Origin: Armatimonadota bacterium
GTDB taxonomy: Bacteria; Armatimonadota; DTGP01; JAKQQT01
Direction: 5' to 3'
Length of the DNA stretch: 64,000 bases
NCBI GenBank assembly: GCA_036504095.1
Contig: DASXVS010000080.1
Coordinates: 242,691-306,690 of the forward strand
Shown: positions 7,441-18,400 of the stretch, piece by piece
Numbering within the stretch: the first letter of the stretch is position 1
Layout of the letters: each line of letters starts with the position of its first letter
Notes under the pieces: generated by a model
What the model was told of the DNA's origin: nothing
The model's input: only the letters and a program-made list of their open reading frames with translations
Databases searched by the model: none
Position numbers and translations under genes: made by a program

Positions 7441-8673
7441 TCACCCCTTCGCGTTCAGCCCGATCTCGACGCTTCCGTTGCTGTTGTTGGTCATTTTCTG
7501 CCCTCCACGGAAACGGTTGCCGACGATGGTGGCCGCTTCGACGCCTTTCTCCAGCACGATTTGGTTCAGGCCGGCGTCCATGAAATCGCAGCCCATCACG
7601 CTCAGCCCGCCGTTGACGGCGTGGATGGCCGGCGCGCCGTTAGTCTTCTGGTCCCACGCGGTGAAATGGCAGTTGCTGAAACTCGTCTGGCCGTGACCCT
7701 CGAGGATGCCATACGTCTCGGTCCGACCGGCGACGCCCCAGAAACCGCAGGCGGTGAACTTGAGCGGACCCGTGTTGGCCGGTGCGACCCGGATCTCTCC
7801 CATGAACTGGCCATTGAGGAACGACGCTCCCGCGTGCCCCTGAAGCGCGTCCACCTGGACGGCCACATCTCCCACATCCGAGCCGCACTGGGTGAGGATG
7901 GCGTTTCCCGGCCCGTCCGCCTTTCCCAGAAAATGGAAGCCGGTCTTGTACGAGATGCAGAAGCAGTTCGTCATGTACTCCCAGTCGGTCCGCGCGATGG
8001 TGAACGCCTCGCCGTTCTTGAGCGTCCAGTCCATCAACTTCTCCGTCCAGAACGGCCACAGGTGAACGTTCTCGAGGCGCCCCACGTCGAAGCACTTGTC
8101 GACAAACACGCCGCGGTAGATGGCCTGCGCGTAGAGGCCGTTGATATAGTGCCTGCCTGCGGGATAGGTGCCGAAATCGACTGCGGCGTACGGGTTGGTA
8201 AACAGGCAGTCCTTAATGGTGCAGTTGTCGCCGATGCCGCGGACCGTCCACGGATATGGTTTGGGAGTCGTCTGGCTCTGTTCCGGGTAGAAGACGGTGA
8301 TGCCCTTGAGGCAAGCATTGGCAAGCAGCGTGATGAACGGCTCTCCCTCCAATCCGCCTTTCGACTCCACGGCGAGGAGTGTGCTGCCCTTCATCTCGGA
8401 CCGCGCGGTGGGCGCCTTGAACACGCCTTCCAGGACAACGTGCTCCCGGACCGTGAGGTGAGTCTTGATGAGGTAGTTGCCCCTGGGAACGGAAAGCACA
8501 CCCCCGCCCGATTTCGCGATAGAGTCGATCGCCTCCTGAAATGAAGCGGTATCGTCGGCCTTGCCATCGCCCTTCGCGCCGTAATCGCGAACGCTGTTTC
8601 CCGGCGGCTTCGCGAGGGCAACGGAAACGGCCGAAAGGAACAGTGCCGCCGAGAGGACAGGTGTCACGCGCAT
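7441..8673 (-). CDS. Secreted pectate-lyase-superfamily (right-handed beta-helix) protein
   Basis: 410 aa from the ATG at 8673, chosen because GGAGGT sits 6 nt upstream and a clear signal peptide follows (MRVTPVLSAALFLSAVSVAL, then AKPPG). The mature protein opens NSVRDYGAKGDGKADDTASF, the hallmark of the pectate-lyase-3/polygalacturonase-like beta-helix domain. It continues with short strand turns (GVLSVPRGNYLI, CTIKDCLFTNPY, ALQGHAGASFLNGQF). Members cleave or bind polysaccharides outside the cell; the substrate cannot be told. It is the first gene of the minus-strand operon and diverges from sucA across about 110 bp. A remnant of a paralog lies at 6653-6701. Confidence 0.88.
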   Translation of the reverse strand: MRVTPVLSAALFLSAVSVALAKPPGNSVRDYGAKGDGKADDTASFQEAIDSIAKSGGGVLSVPRGNYLIKTHLTVREHVVLEGVFKAPTARSEMKGSTLLAVESKGGLEGEPFITLLANACLKGITVFYPEQSQTTPKPYPWTVRGIGDNCTIKDCLFTNPYAAVDFGTYPAGRHYINGLYAQAIYRGVFVDKCFDVGRLENVHLWPFWTEKLMDWTLKNGEAFTIARTDWEYMTNCFCISYKTGFHFLGKADGPGNAILTQCGSDVGDVAVQVDALQGHAGASFLNGQFMGEIRVAPANTGPLKFTACGFWGVAGRTETYGILEGHGQTSFSNCHFTAWDQKTNGAPAIHAVNGGLSVMGCDFMDAGLNQIVLEKGVEAATIVGNRFRGGQKMTNNSNGSVEIGLNAKG

Positions 8674-8782
8674 TCGCCGACCTCCATAAATGGAATTGGT
8701 GCCGCGTGAATGGTGTTCCTGCATCCGGCGGGGGTGTCAAACACGGCGCCTGAAGGGTATCCTTAAGCCCACAGGTAAAACG

Positions 8783-11653
8783 ATGGCTGATTTCAACACA
8801 TTCTTTGGCGCGAATGCGGGTTACGCACAGGAGTTGTACGATCAATACCGCGAGGACCCGGCCTCCGTGGACGCCGAAACACGCAACCTCTTCGAACAAT
8901 GGGAGGCCGCGAACAACCCGGCGCCCGCCGCTGAAGCCGCAGCCCAGGCGCCGGCCGTTTCGGCGCCGGCCGTTGTTTTCACGCGATCCGAGGCGGAGAT
9001 CACCAAAATCGTCGCGACCGCCCGCCTCACACGGATGATCCGCGAGATCGGCCACCTGGCGGCGCACACCGATCCGCTGGGTACGCACCCGCCGGGCGAT
9101 CCGGCGCTGGAGCTGGAAAACCAGGGGCTTCAGACCACCGACCTCACGGCGCTTCCCGCCAGCGTGGTGGGTGGGCCGTTGTCGGAAGGCGCCCCGAACG
9201 CGCTGGAGGCTATCGGCCGGCTGCGCCGCGTCTACTCCGGTTCGGTGGGATACGATTACGCGCATATTCACGTGCCCGCCGAACGCGAATGGCTGCGCGA
9301 GGTCATCGAAAGCCGGCGGTTCTTCCAGGATTTCGGCGCCGATCGGAAGCGGGAGCTCCTCGAACGCCTCACTGCCGTTGAAACGTTCGAACGCTATCTG
9401 CACCAGACGTTCGTTGGGCAGAAGCGGTTTTCCATTGAAGGGGTGGACTGCCTCGTCCCCATGCTGGACGAGCTCATCGCGGCGGCGGCTGCGGCGGGAA
9501 CGCGGGAGATGGTCATGGGTATGGCCCATCGCGGGAGGCTCAATGTGCTCGCGCACATTCTGGGTAAGCCGTATGCGGTCATCCTCGCGGAATTCCAGTC
9601 CGCCGTCCGCGAAGAGAGCGCGGCGGTTTCGGGCGGCGGCACGCAAGGCTGGAGCGGCGACGTGAAATACCACCTCGGCGCCCGGCGTTCCTACACCGCC
9701 CTGCGCCATCACGATATGCCGATCACGCTGGCGCCGAACCCGAGCCACCTCGAGTATGTGAACCCTGTCGTCGTGGGCCGCGCACGCGCCGCACAGGAGC
9801 GGCGGAACCGGCGCGGAAACCCGCTGCAGGATCCGGCGGCGTCGCTCGCCGTGCTCATCCACGGGGACGCGGCCTTTCCCGGACAAGGGGTGGTGGCGGA
9901 AACGCTCAACCTCTCGCAACTCCCCGGATACGGCGTGGGCGGCACGATCCACATCATCACGAACAACCAGATCGGCTTCACCACCGGCCCCGGGGATGCG
10001 CGCTCCACCCTCTACGCCAGCGATCTCGCTAAAGGGTACGAGATTCCCATCGTTCACGTGAACGCGGATGACCCGGAAGCGTGCGTCGCCGTTACGCGTA
10101 TGGCACACGCCTACCGCGAGCAGTTCGGCAAGGATTTCCTGATCGATCTCATCGGCTACCGGCGGTGGGGCCATAACGAAGGCGATGAGCCGGCGTTCAC
10201 ACAGCCTCGCATGTACGCGAGGATCACCGCGCACCCCACGGTGCGCGAACTGTACGCTCGCGACCTGGAGCGCGACCACGTACTCACGCGGGACGAAGCG
10301 GACGCGATGGTCGGCACGGTGAAGGAACAGTTGCAGACCGCCCGGAGCGCCGAGCCGGTCGCTCCCGTGCGAAACGTGGTCTCGGAGAGCATATATTCGG
10401 TCCCGGCGCCGGACACGCGTGTTTCGGCTGAGCGGCTGCTCGATCTCAATGAAGCCTTGCTGGCGAGGCCGGCGGAGTTCACTCCCAATGCGAAATTGGA
10501 GAAGAATCTCCAGCGCCGGCGGGGACTGATTTCGGAACCGGGCGGCATCGAGTGGGCACACGCCGAGGCCCTGGCGCTCGCCGCGACCCTCGAAGACGGC
10601 ACTCCCATCCGGTTGACCGGTCAGGACGCCGAGCGCGGGACATTCAGCCAACGCCACCTGGTCGTCTGGGACCCGACAACGGGTGACTGCTTCGTGCCGC
10701 TGCAATCGCTTCCGCAAGCGCGCGCGTCATTTGCCATCTACAACAGCCCTCTTTCGGAGTGCGCCGCCCTGGGGTTTGAATACGGTTACAGCATGCACGC
10801 CGCCGGCGCCCTCGTCATCTGGGAAGCGCAATTCGGAGACTTCGGAAATTCGGCGCAGGTCATCATCGATCAGTTCCTCGTGTCCGGCAACGCCAAATGG
10901 CGGCAGACCCCGTCGCTCGTGCTGCTGTTGCCGCACGGATATGAGGGACAGGGGCCGGAACACAGCAGCGCGCGCCTGGAGCGGTTCCTGCAATTGGCCG
11001 CCAACGAGAACATCCGCGTGGTGAACTGCACCACCGCCGCTCAGTATTTCCACGTGCTGCGACGCCAGGCGGCCCTGCTGGAAACGGCGCCGCGACCGCT
11101 GATCCTCCTTACCCCGAAGAGCCTTCTCCGTCTGCCGGCCGCGGGATCGTCGCTGGCCGACCTCTCTGACGGTGCGTTCCGCCCGGTGCTTCATGAAGCG
11201 GTTACGGACGCCGCCGCCGTGACCCGACTGATCCTGTGCAGCGGAAAGGTCTACCACGATCTGGCGGCGAATGAGGCGTTCAAACAGGCGCCCAGGATCG
11301 CGGTCGCGAGGCTGGAGCAGTTGTACCCGTTTCCGTCCGATGAACTCGCCGCGGTCCTATCAATGTACCCTTCCCTTTTGGAGGTTGTCTGGATGCAGGA
11401 AGAGCCGCGCAACATGGGGCCGTGGTCATTCGCCGCGCCCCGCGTGCGCGGCGTGCTGAGAGACGCCGGACGCCTGAATCTCGAAATGCGATACGTCGGC
11501 CGGCCGGAGAGCGCCAGCCCGGCCGAGGGCTCCCTGAAACGCCACCAATCGGCGCAGGGTAAGATCATCACTGCTGTCCTGAACGCCGTGCCGGACCCGG
11601 CCGTCGAAAAGCCGAAACGAAGGTCGGCGAACAAACCAAGGAGCGCAACCTGA
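8783..11653 (+). CDS. sucA: 2-oxoglutarate dehydrogenase E1
   Basis: 956 aa from ATG 8783 ([20 protein letters not shown]), the usual E1o N-terminus that binds the E2 core; the frame is open upstream but without homology. Thiamine-diphosphate features are plain: [17 protein letters not shown], then [20 protein letters not shown] and [14 protein letters not shown], and [17 protein letters not shown]. The C-terminal transketolase-like half includes [20 protein letters not shown]. It decarboxylates 2-oxoglutarate in the TCA cycle and passes the succinyl group to lipoyl-E2. sucB starts 1 nt after the stop. No E3 gene is nearby. Length is normal for the family. Confidence 0.97.
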   Translation: MADFNTFFGANAGYAQELYDQYREDPASVDAETRNLFEQWEAANNPAPAAEAAAQAPAVSAPAVVFTRSEAEITKIVATARLTRMIREIGHLAAHTDPLGTHPPGDPALELENQGLQTTDLTALPASVVGGPLSEGAPNALEAIGRLRRVYSGSVGYDYAHIHVPAEREWLREVIESRRFFQDFGADRKRELLERLTAVETFERYLHQTFVGQKRFSIEGVDCLVPMLDELIAAAAAAGTREMVMGMAHRGRLNVLAHILGKPYAVILAEFQSAVREESAAVSGGGTQGWSGDVKYHLGARRSYTALRHHDMPITLAPNPSHLEYVNPVVVGRARAAQERRNRRGNPLQDPAASLAVLIHGDAAFPGQGVVAETLNLSQLPGYGVGGTIHIITNNQIGFTTGPGDARSTLYASDLAKGYEIPIVHVNADDPEACVAVTRMAHAYREQFGKDFLIDLIGYRRWGHNEGDEPAFTQPRMYARITAHPTVRELYARDLERDHVLTRDEADAMVGTVKEQLQTARSAEPVAPVRNVVSESIYSVPAPDTRVSAERLLDLNEALLARPAEFTPNAKLEKNLQRRRGLISEPGGIEWAHAEALALAATLEDGTPIRLTGQDAERGTFSQRHLVVWDPTTGDCFVPLQSLPQARASFAIYNSPLSECAALGFEYGYSMHAAGALVIWEAQFGDFGNSAQVIIDQFLVSGNAKWRQTPSLVLLLPHGYEGQGPEHSSARLERFLQLAANENIRVVNCTTAAQYFHVLRRQAALLETAPRPLILLTPKSLLRLPAAGSSLADLSDGAFRPVLHEAVTDAAAVTRLILCSGKVYHDLAANEAFKQAPRIAVARLEQLYPFPSDELAAVLSMYPSLLEVVWMQEEPRNMGPWSFAAPRVRGVLRDAGRLNLEMRYVGRPESASPAEGSLKRHQSAQGKIITAVLNAVPDPAVEKPKRRSANKPRSAT

Positions 11654-11654
11654 G

Positions 11655-12899
11655 ATGCCATTCGATATTGTCGTACCCCAACTCGGTGAATCGGTGGTGG
11701 ATGCCACGCTTGGCCGCTGGCTCAAGAAGCCCGGCGACGCCGTCGCCGAAGGCGAGGCAGTGCTCGCGCTGGAGACAGACAAAGTTGACCTCGATGTGAC
11801 CGTCGAACGCGCCGGCGTCCTGAGCGAGATTCTCCGGAATGAAGGTGACACGGTGCAGGTGGGCGAGGTCCTAGGCCGCGTCGTGGAAGGCGCGCCCCAG
11901 AACGCCGCTGCCGACGCGACGCCCCCGGCGCCTCCCCCCGCGCCCGCTACGGCCACGCCGCTCGCGAGGAGCATGGCCCGGGTGGAAGATGTCGATATCG
12001 CCGCGGTTCCCGGCACCGGTCCGGGTGGCAAGGTAACGCGGACGGACGTCGAGGGCTTCATCCAGCACGCCGCTCCTGAGACCGTGCCCTCCATCCCCGC
12101 CCCCACGCCGCCGCCCGTTTTGCCGCAATTCACTTCGCCACCGGCCGCCTCGCCTCAACTCCTGGCTCCTCCGGCGGCAGGTCAGGTTGCAGCGACGGAT
12201 CGCCCCGAGCAGAGGGTTCGGATGTCCCGGCGCCGGCAGACCATCGCGACTCGCCTTGTGGAGGCCCAGCACACCGCCGCCATGCTCACGAGTTTCAACG
12301 AAGCGGACATGTCCTCCGTCATGGCTCTTCGCGCCGCCCACCGCGACGCTTTCAAGGAACGCTATGGCGTCGGCCTGGGCTATATGTCGTTCTTCACGAA
12401 GGCGGTCGTGAGCGCGCTCAAGGTGTTCCCCATGCTCAACGCCGAAATCCAGGGCGACGAGATGGTCCTCAAGGGATACTACGACATCGGGATCGCCGTC
12501 TCGACCGACGAAGGGCTCGTCGTGCCCGTCGTTCGGGACGCCGACCGGAAGACCTTCGCGGAACTCGAGCGCGACGTCGCCGGCATGGCCGCCCGAGCGC
12601 GAGACGGCAAATTGACGCTGCCGGAACTGCAGGGCGGGACGTTCACCATCACCAACGGCGGCGTCTTCGGCTCCCTGCTCAGCACGCCCATCCTCAACAC
12701 GCCGCAAGTGGGCATCCTGGGAATGCACAAGATTCAGGATCGGCCCGTGGCGCTGAACGGTGCGGTCGTCATCCGCCCGATGATGAACCTCGCCCTCTCT
12801 TACGATCACCGCATCGTGGACGGAGCCGAGGCCGTTCGTTTCCTCGTTCACGTCAAACAGATGATCGAGGACCCGTCCCGCCTGCTGCTGGAAGGCTAG
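11655..12899 (+). CDS. sucB: Dihydrolipoyl succinyltransferase (2-oxoglutarate dehydrogenase E2)
   Basis: 414 aa. The lipoyl domain holds [11 protein letters not shown], with the lipoylated lysine at residue 43. A linker rich in Pro and Ala surrounds the E3/E1-binding domain ([20 protein letters not shown], then [13 protein letters not shown]). The catalytic domain ends with [17 protein letters not shown], which carries the His and Asp used for acyl transfer, as in the SucB/AceF family. The ATG is one base after the sucA stop, so they form one transcription unit and one complex. Partner type (succinyl rather than acetyl) is assigned from the sucA neighbour. Confidence 0.95.
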   Translation: MPFDIVVPQLGESVVDATLGRWLKKPGDAVAEGEAVLALETDKVDLDVTVERAGVLSEILRNEGDTVQVGEVLGRVVEGAPQNAAADATPPAPPPAPATATPLARSMARVEDVDIAAVPGTGPGGKVTRTDVEGFIQHAAPETVPSIPAPTPPPVLPQFTSPPAASPQLLAPPAAGQVAATDRPEQRVRMSRRRQTIATRLVEAQHTAAMLTSFNEADMSSVMALRAAHRDAFKERYGVGLGYMSFFTKAVVSALKVFPMLNAEIQGDEMVLKGYYDIGIAVSTDEGLVVPVVRDADRKTFAELERDVAGMAARARDGKLTLPELQGGTFTITNGGVFGSLLSTPILNTPQVGILGMHKIQDRPVALNGAVVIRPMMNLALSYDHRIVDGAEAVRFLVHVKQMIEDPSRLLLEG

Positions 12900-13592
12900 T
12901 CAGCCCGCGGTCTTCCACGGGCCGGCAATACCCGCTTCCTCAAACCCTCTGGCCCGAAGAAGGCAGGAGTCACACGCGCCGCACGGAACGCCTTCCGGCG
13001 ATGGATCGTAGCAACTGATCGTGATGCTGTAGTCTACCCCCAGCGAGCGGCCGAGACGGATGATCTCCGCCTTTGTGAGGTGAAGCAAGGGGGTGTGGAT
13101 CGTCAGGTGGCGGCCCTCCTCTACCCCGGCGCGTGTTGCCAGGTTGGCCATCTTCTGGAACGCTTCGATGTACTCCGGACGGCAGTCCGGGTAGCCGCTG
13201 TAATCCAGGGCATTGACCCCGATATAGATGTCGGCCGCGCCCAGCACCTCGGCGTATGCCAGCGCGAATGACAGGAAAATGGTGTTGCGCGCGGGGACAT
13301 AGGTGATGGGTATGCGGTGGCCGATCGACGCGAGGTCGCGGCCTTTCGGAACCGCGATGTCGTCAGTGAGGGCGGAGCCGCCAAACGCGCGAAGGTCGAT
13401 GTCCATCACAACGTGGCGGGACACGCCCGCCCGCTGCGCGACCCGCTTCGCCGCCTCTATCTCCACCAGATGCCGCTGGCCGTAGCGGAAACTGAGCGCG
13501 CAGGCCTCGAACCCGTCGCTCTGAGCCACCGCCAGGGCCGTCGCGGAATCCAGTCCCCCACTGAGCAAAACAACTGCATGAGAACTCGCCAT
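12900..13592 (-). CDS. queC: 7-cyano-7-deazaguanine synthase
   Basis: 230 aa. The PP-loop SGGLDS is at residues 11-16 of [20 protein letters not shown]. Family blocks [40 protein letters not shown] and [20 protein letters not shown] follow. The C-terminal zinc site is [17 protein letters not shown]. QueC converts 7-carboxy-7-deazaguanine to preQ0 with ammonia and ATP, on the way to queuosine in tRNA. The stop abuts the sucB stop with no gap, so the two genes converge without room for a terminator. No other queuosine gene is in the window. Confidence 0.96.
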   Translation of the reverse strand: MASSHAVVLLSGGLDSATALAVAQSDGFEACALSFRYGQRHLVEIEAAKRVAQRAGVSRHVVMDIDLRAFGGSALTDDIAVPKGRDLASIGHRIPITYVPARNTIFLSFALAYAEVLGAADIYIGVNALDYSGYPDCRPEYIEAFQKMANLATRAGVEEGRHLTIHTPLLHLTKAEIIRLGRSLGVDYSITISCYDPSPEGVPCGACDSCLLRARGFEEAGIAGPWKTAG

Positions 13593-13723
13593 AATCGGTA
13601 AGTATAACCTATCATGCGGGCGTGGAAATCGATGCCTGTTCCAGCGTGACTTTCAGTGCGGTCATCCGTTCACTAATTCAGAGCCCGTTCACGGGGCTGC
13701 CCCCTAATCAGGAGCGTTCAAAG

Positions 13724-13792
13724 ATGCAGCGCGTTCGCAGTGGCGGTGCGGTGGGCGTCTTCCTTCCTGTCTTGCCGCCCGCCGGTCGCTAG
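13724..13792 (+). CDS. Possible 22-aa leader ORF upstream of the membrane protein
   Basis: A 22-codon frame, MQRVRSGGAVGVFLPVLPPA then GR and TAG. Its initiation region GGAGCGTTCAAAGATGCAG is 17/19 identical to that of the next large gene (GGAGGGTTCGAAGATGCAG, start 13849). The repeated initiation region suggests either a leader peptide or a decayed duplicate of the gene start. No family; weak evidence. Confidence 0.3.
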   Translation: MQRVRSGGAVGVFLPVLPPAGR

Positions 13793-13848
13793 AGCCCGCC
13801 TGCCTTATGCCGCCCAATCGGTCATGACGCTGTACGGAGGGTTCGAAG

Positions 13849-15444
13849 ATGCAGACTGTGCTTGCCGGTGCTGCCACCGGCGCTTCGCTTCTGGGCCTTA
13901 TCTACGCCTGGCTGGCGCGTCGCGCCACGAAGCAGGCATCGGGCTGGTCGAGGCTGCTGCGGGACGGGTGGGGCCTGGCGCCCGCCTTCGGCGCATCGGC
14001 CGCGCTTCTCGCCTTCCTGTTTACACTGCCGTACAAGCCCCCGTGGTCGCCCGGCTTGCTGATGGGTTTCGGCATCCTGATCGGCGCGTTGTGCGCCCTT
14101 CTGGCCGTGGGGGAAGCGGCCACAGACCCGGCCGGCGATGCCTGGGCCGGACGGTGCGCCGGGCTCCTGTCACTGGCCGCACTCGGACCCAGCCTGATCC
14201 TGATCCTATTTCGCGGGGACCCATCGGACGCGGTGATAGGCTGTGCCTTGGGAGGGGTGATCGTCGCCATCGGCTGTATCGGCATGCTGGCGCCCGCCGC
14301 CGCGGCCGGCGCTTCATCGGCCGGGGCATTGTGCCGCGGCATCGAATCGTACATCCTCTCCGCCGGAGCGGTTGCCGCCGGGTCATATCTCGCGCTCGCC
14401 CGGTATCCCCGCGCAACACCATTCGCCGACGCCGGCGGATACTGGTCTATACCGGGCCTTCTGACGGCCATTGCCGCTCTGGTGCTGATCCTCGTGGCTG
14501 TCGGCAACGGCGCGAAGCTCGCGCCCGCCCGCCTGCTGATCACGGGCATCGCCTGCGCGTTGGCAATAGCCCTCGCCGCCGGGTTGATCCGCTGGAAACT
14601 CCTGCCGCAACTGACATGGACGCCGCTCGTCTACGCGACGGTCGGTTTCGGCCTCATGGCGTTCCTGTTCCAGCGTGAAGATGCCGCGTCCGGAGACTAC
14701 CCCGGACGGCCCGCCATGCCCGCCCTCGTGACAGCGCTTGCCGCACTGCTGGTCGGCGCGCTGGCGTTCCAGGCGGCCGGGGGTTATGGCCAGGCGCTCG
14801 CGCTTGTGGCGGCCGGTGTCATCGTGTTGCTCGTCCACGGCGGGCGGCCAACCGCCCAGGGTTCGATGGCCGGAGCGATGGTTTCCGGCGGCGCCGCCCT
14901 TCTCCTACTGCTCACGTGGTACCGATTGTATAGCGATGAATTTGAGCAGTGGCGATCACTCGATTTTCAACAGCACTACCAGTTCCTGGCGGTTGCGTTG
15001 GGCGCCGGAGCCGTGTTTGCGCTGCTCAGCCACGTCGCGAATGGCAGCGCACGGTGGAAATCGCGCCCCGGGCTCCAGTCAGCCCAGGCGTTCGCCGTGA
15101 CGGGTCTCGGCCTCATGGCCGTCGCAGCGCCGGTCTTCATCGCCGCGCTCTGGGGTGGACGCGCAACCGCGGCCTTCATCGGCGGCCTCGTGGTCTCTGA
15201 AGTCGTCTGGATGCTTGTCGTCGCGTGGAGCACCGCAGAGGAGCGTCTGATCGCGATCATGTCGTCTCCCCACGTATTCCTGCTGGGCTCCGCGCTCATC
15301 GCGGCGCACATAACGCCGATCGCCGTCAACCTCGACCTCACGCGCGCCCAAAAAGTCTATGCCATAGCGGTTCTGGCCGTCATCGTGCTTGTCGTCTATG
15401 TTGCGGGCAAGCTGAGGGGGATGAGCGATGAAACGCCTGCATGA
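13849..15444 (+). CDS. Polytopic inner-membrane protein coupled to alpha-2-macroglobulin
   Basis: 531 aa with roughly a dozen or more hydrophobic helices from end to end (for example GASLLGLIYAWLA, PGLLMGFGILIGALCALLAV, PALVTALAALLVGALAFQAA, IAVLAVIVLVVYVAGKL) and short charged loops. The start is supported by GGAGGG 8 nt upstream. No catalytic or transport motif stands out and I do not recognise a family. The last 17 nt overlap the start of the alpha-2-macroglobulin gene, so the two are translationally coupled. A role in anchoring, assembling or serving the macroglobulin is inferred only from this coupling. Confidence 0.8.
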   Translation: MQTVLAGAATGASLLGLIYAWLARRATKQASGWSRLLRDGWGLAPAFGASAALLAFLFTLPYKPPWSPGLLMGFGILIGALCALLAVGEAATDPAGDAWAGRCAGLLSLAALGPSLILILFRGDPSDAVIGCALGGVIVAIGCIGMLAPAAAAGASSAGALCRGIESYILSAGAVAAGSYLALARYPRATPFADAGGYWSIPGLLTAIAALVLILVAVGNGAKLAPARLLITGIACALAIALAAGLIRWKLLPQLTWTPLVYATVGFGLMAFLFQREDAASGDYPGRPAMPALVTALAALLVGALAFQAAGGYGQALALVAAGVIVLLVHGGRPTAQGSMAGAMVSGGAALLLLLTWYRLYSDEFEQWRSLDFQQHYQFLAVALGAGAVFALLSHVANGSARWKSRPGLQSAQAFAVTGLGLMAVAAPVFIAALWGGRATAAFIGGLVVSEVVWMLVVAWSTAEERLIAIMSSPHVFLLGSALIAAHITPIAVNLDLTRAQKVYAIAVLAVIVLVVYVAGKLRGMSDETPA

Positions 15445-18400
15445 ATCCAATGCCGCGTTGCTGCTCATGCTGCTGGTATTGCTGGCGGCGGCAGCGTATG
15501 TCATCAACGCCGAAACACCACGCGGAAGCGTGTCGGGCACCCTGGTGGCGGCGGAGAGCGGTTCACCTTTGCCGAACGCGCAGGTAACGCTCACACCTGC
15601 CTTGAACACTCACCAGACCTATTACTCCGCAACCGACAAGCACGGCGCTTTCTCGTTCCCCGGCGTGGCGACGGGCCTGTACCGTATCAGCGCCGTGACC
15701 CAGGCTCACAAGCAGAACAATCAAATCATCGAAGTCCTCGAAGGCCAATCAATTTCACAGACGCTGGAATTGCCGCCGGCCGATCCGTTCCTGCAGGTTT
15801 TTCAGCACCAGCGTGTGTTTACCACACGGGAGACGCCCAAACTCAAGGTCCACGGATTCGCGCCTGTAACCGAATTGAGCATCCGTGTCTACCGCATCAC
15901 CGACTCCGCGATGGCGCGCATCTGGCAGTCGGGATTCAACGATGCCGTAGGCGGACGCCGCCAGATCAGGCAGGTCAACCTGGACGCGCTGAAAACGCTC
16001 AGGTTGGTCAGCAGGACGGAACAACCGATCGTCAAACGGGACGCCGAGGGCGTGTTCCGCCAGGATGTGGGCTTCGGAAAACTCGCGGCCGGGATGTACC
16101 TGGTCGCCTTCGATGCCGGCCCTGCGCGTGAAATGAGCGTCGTGACAGTCACGGACCTCGCCATTATCCTCAAGTCGTCGCCGGGCGACACGCTGGTCTA
16201 CGCCGCCAACATCGAGACAGGTCAGCCGGTACCCGGCGCTCGCATCCAGGTCATCGGCAAAGGCAAGACAGTTGCATCGGGCGAGACGGGGACGGATGGC
16301 ACCTGGATGGTGTCTCCAACCTCGGTGCGCGGATCACAGATGACCGCTGTTGCGCGCTACGCGGACTCCGTGGCGATCTCGGGAACGTATACCGATCGTG
16401 CCGAAAGCCGCGACCATCTCCGCGTGTATTCCTACACGGACCGGCCCGTCTATCGTCCCGGCCACACAGTGTACTTCAAATCCATAGCCCGAGCGCTTAA
16501 CGGCGACAAGTATACAATCCCCGCCGGCCTGAACGCCCGCGTACGTGTGACCGACCGCAACGAAGACGTCATCTACTCCGGCGGCCTCAGGACCAACAAG
16601 AACGGCTCTATGAACGGCAGTTTCCCGTTGAGCCGCGCCGCCATTCCCGGCCCCTACACCATCTCGCTCAACGCGGGCGGCAACCGTTATGACACGGATT
16701 TCATGGTCGCCGAGTACCGCAAGCCCGAATTCGAGGTAACGGTGACTCCGGGACGGAAGCGCTATACCGCCAGCGAAACCGTCGCCGCGACGGTGGAGGC
16801 CCGGTACTACTACGGTGCGCCCGTGCCGGATGCCAGGGTGAGCTGGTTCATCACCCGGAGCCCGTCTTACTACCGCGAAGACAGCGGATATTGGGATTCC
16901 GACCTTGAGCCCGAGATGAACGACGATTACTACAGCGGCGAGACGGTGAAGACCGGCGAGGGCACTACCGACTCCATGGGCCGGCTGAATATCGAGTTCT
17001 CGCCCACTCCTTCGCAGAATGCAGACGATCTGGGGCAGGATTGGCAGTACACGGTCAATGCCACGGTCACGGACGCGAGCAGGTTCGAGGCTGGTGGGGA
17101 GGGCTCCACTCTGGTCACCCAGGGGGATTTCCGCCTCCAGTTACGCACGGAGGGATATCTGGCCAAGCCGGGCGTTCCGACCAGCGTCGTCGTGACCGCG
17201 GTCGATTATGATGGGAAGCCGGTTCCAAACGTGTCAGGCGCCATCGAGTTCGTTCGCCACATATGGAAGCGGTACGAGGAGACATCGAACAAGGTTGCCA
17301 CAGTCCCATTTGTCACCGGCCCGCGCGGCGACGCGGCGGTGACGCTCACTCCGCCGGTAGACGGTGATTACGGCATCATCGCCCGGGCGAAGGACTCGCG
17401 GCGAAATGCCGTGACCGAACAGGCCGGCATCTACGTCATGAGCTCGGACTCGGCGGATTACGGCTACCCGTTCCAGAATCTCGAGGTTCACGCGGCGCGA
17501 CGGGTGTTCAAGATGGGCGAAGTCGCGGAGATCGTCGTCCAGTCGCCAAAGGCGGGCGTCTCGGCGCTGCTCACCATCGAGGCGGCCCATATCATCTCGC
17601 ACAAAGTGATCCGTCTTGAGGGCAAATCCAACATCCTCCGGATTCCGATCACCGCGGATATGATGCCGGCCGTCAACGCCACAGTCTCGTACATAAAGGG
17701 GAAGAATTACTTCAACGGCTCGGCGCTGCTCAACATCTCGCGCGAGCGAAAGGCGCTGCGCGTGGAGGTGACGGCGGATAAGCCGATCTACCAACCAGGC
17801 GAATCCGCCGTGTACAGGGTCAAGACGCTCTCGCCCGAGGGAAAGCCCGTAAGCGCGGAGGTATCGCTGGGCCTCGTGGATGAGGCTGTCTACGACATAC
17901 TCGCGGAGCAGACGCCCAACATCGTGACGTTCTTCTATCCCAAGAGGCTAAATGAAGTCCGAACTGAGTTCTCCTTCCCGGACATCTACCTTTCCGGCGA
18001 CGAGAAGGCCGGACAGGGCATCCGGACCCGCAGGCTGTTCCCGGACACGGCGTTCTGGCAGCCCGCGACCGTCACCGACTCCCAAGGCGACGCCACGTTC
18101 CACGTAACCTTGCCGGACAATCTGACCACATGGCGCGCCACGTGCCGCGCGGCGGACGCGGAGACGCGCGTGGGTCAGACGACGCAAAGCGTCATCGTCC
18201 AGAAGCCCTTCCTGCTGAGGCTGGAGACGCCTCGATTCATGGTTCAGGGCGACGAGGTCGAAATCGCCGCCGTCGCGCACAATCTCACAACGGCCTCCGT
18301 AAAGGCGACCGTTGGATATGACTCCCCGCTGGCTCCGTTGGAAGGCGGGCGCCGGATTGAGCGCGAGGTCGGCCCGGGGAAGACCGAGAGGATTGCCTGG

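Noticed and set aside
8213..10717. An 834-codon minus-strand frame opposite sucA and the pectate-lyase gene
   Set aside because: It runs antisense to two well-supported genes, has no family blocks and reads Arg/Gly/His-rich as GC-biased shadows do.
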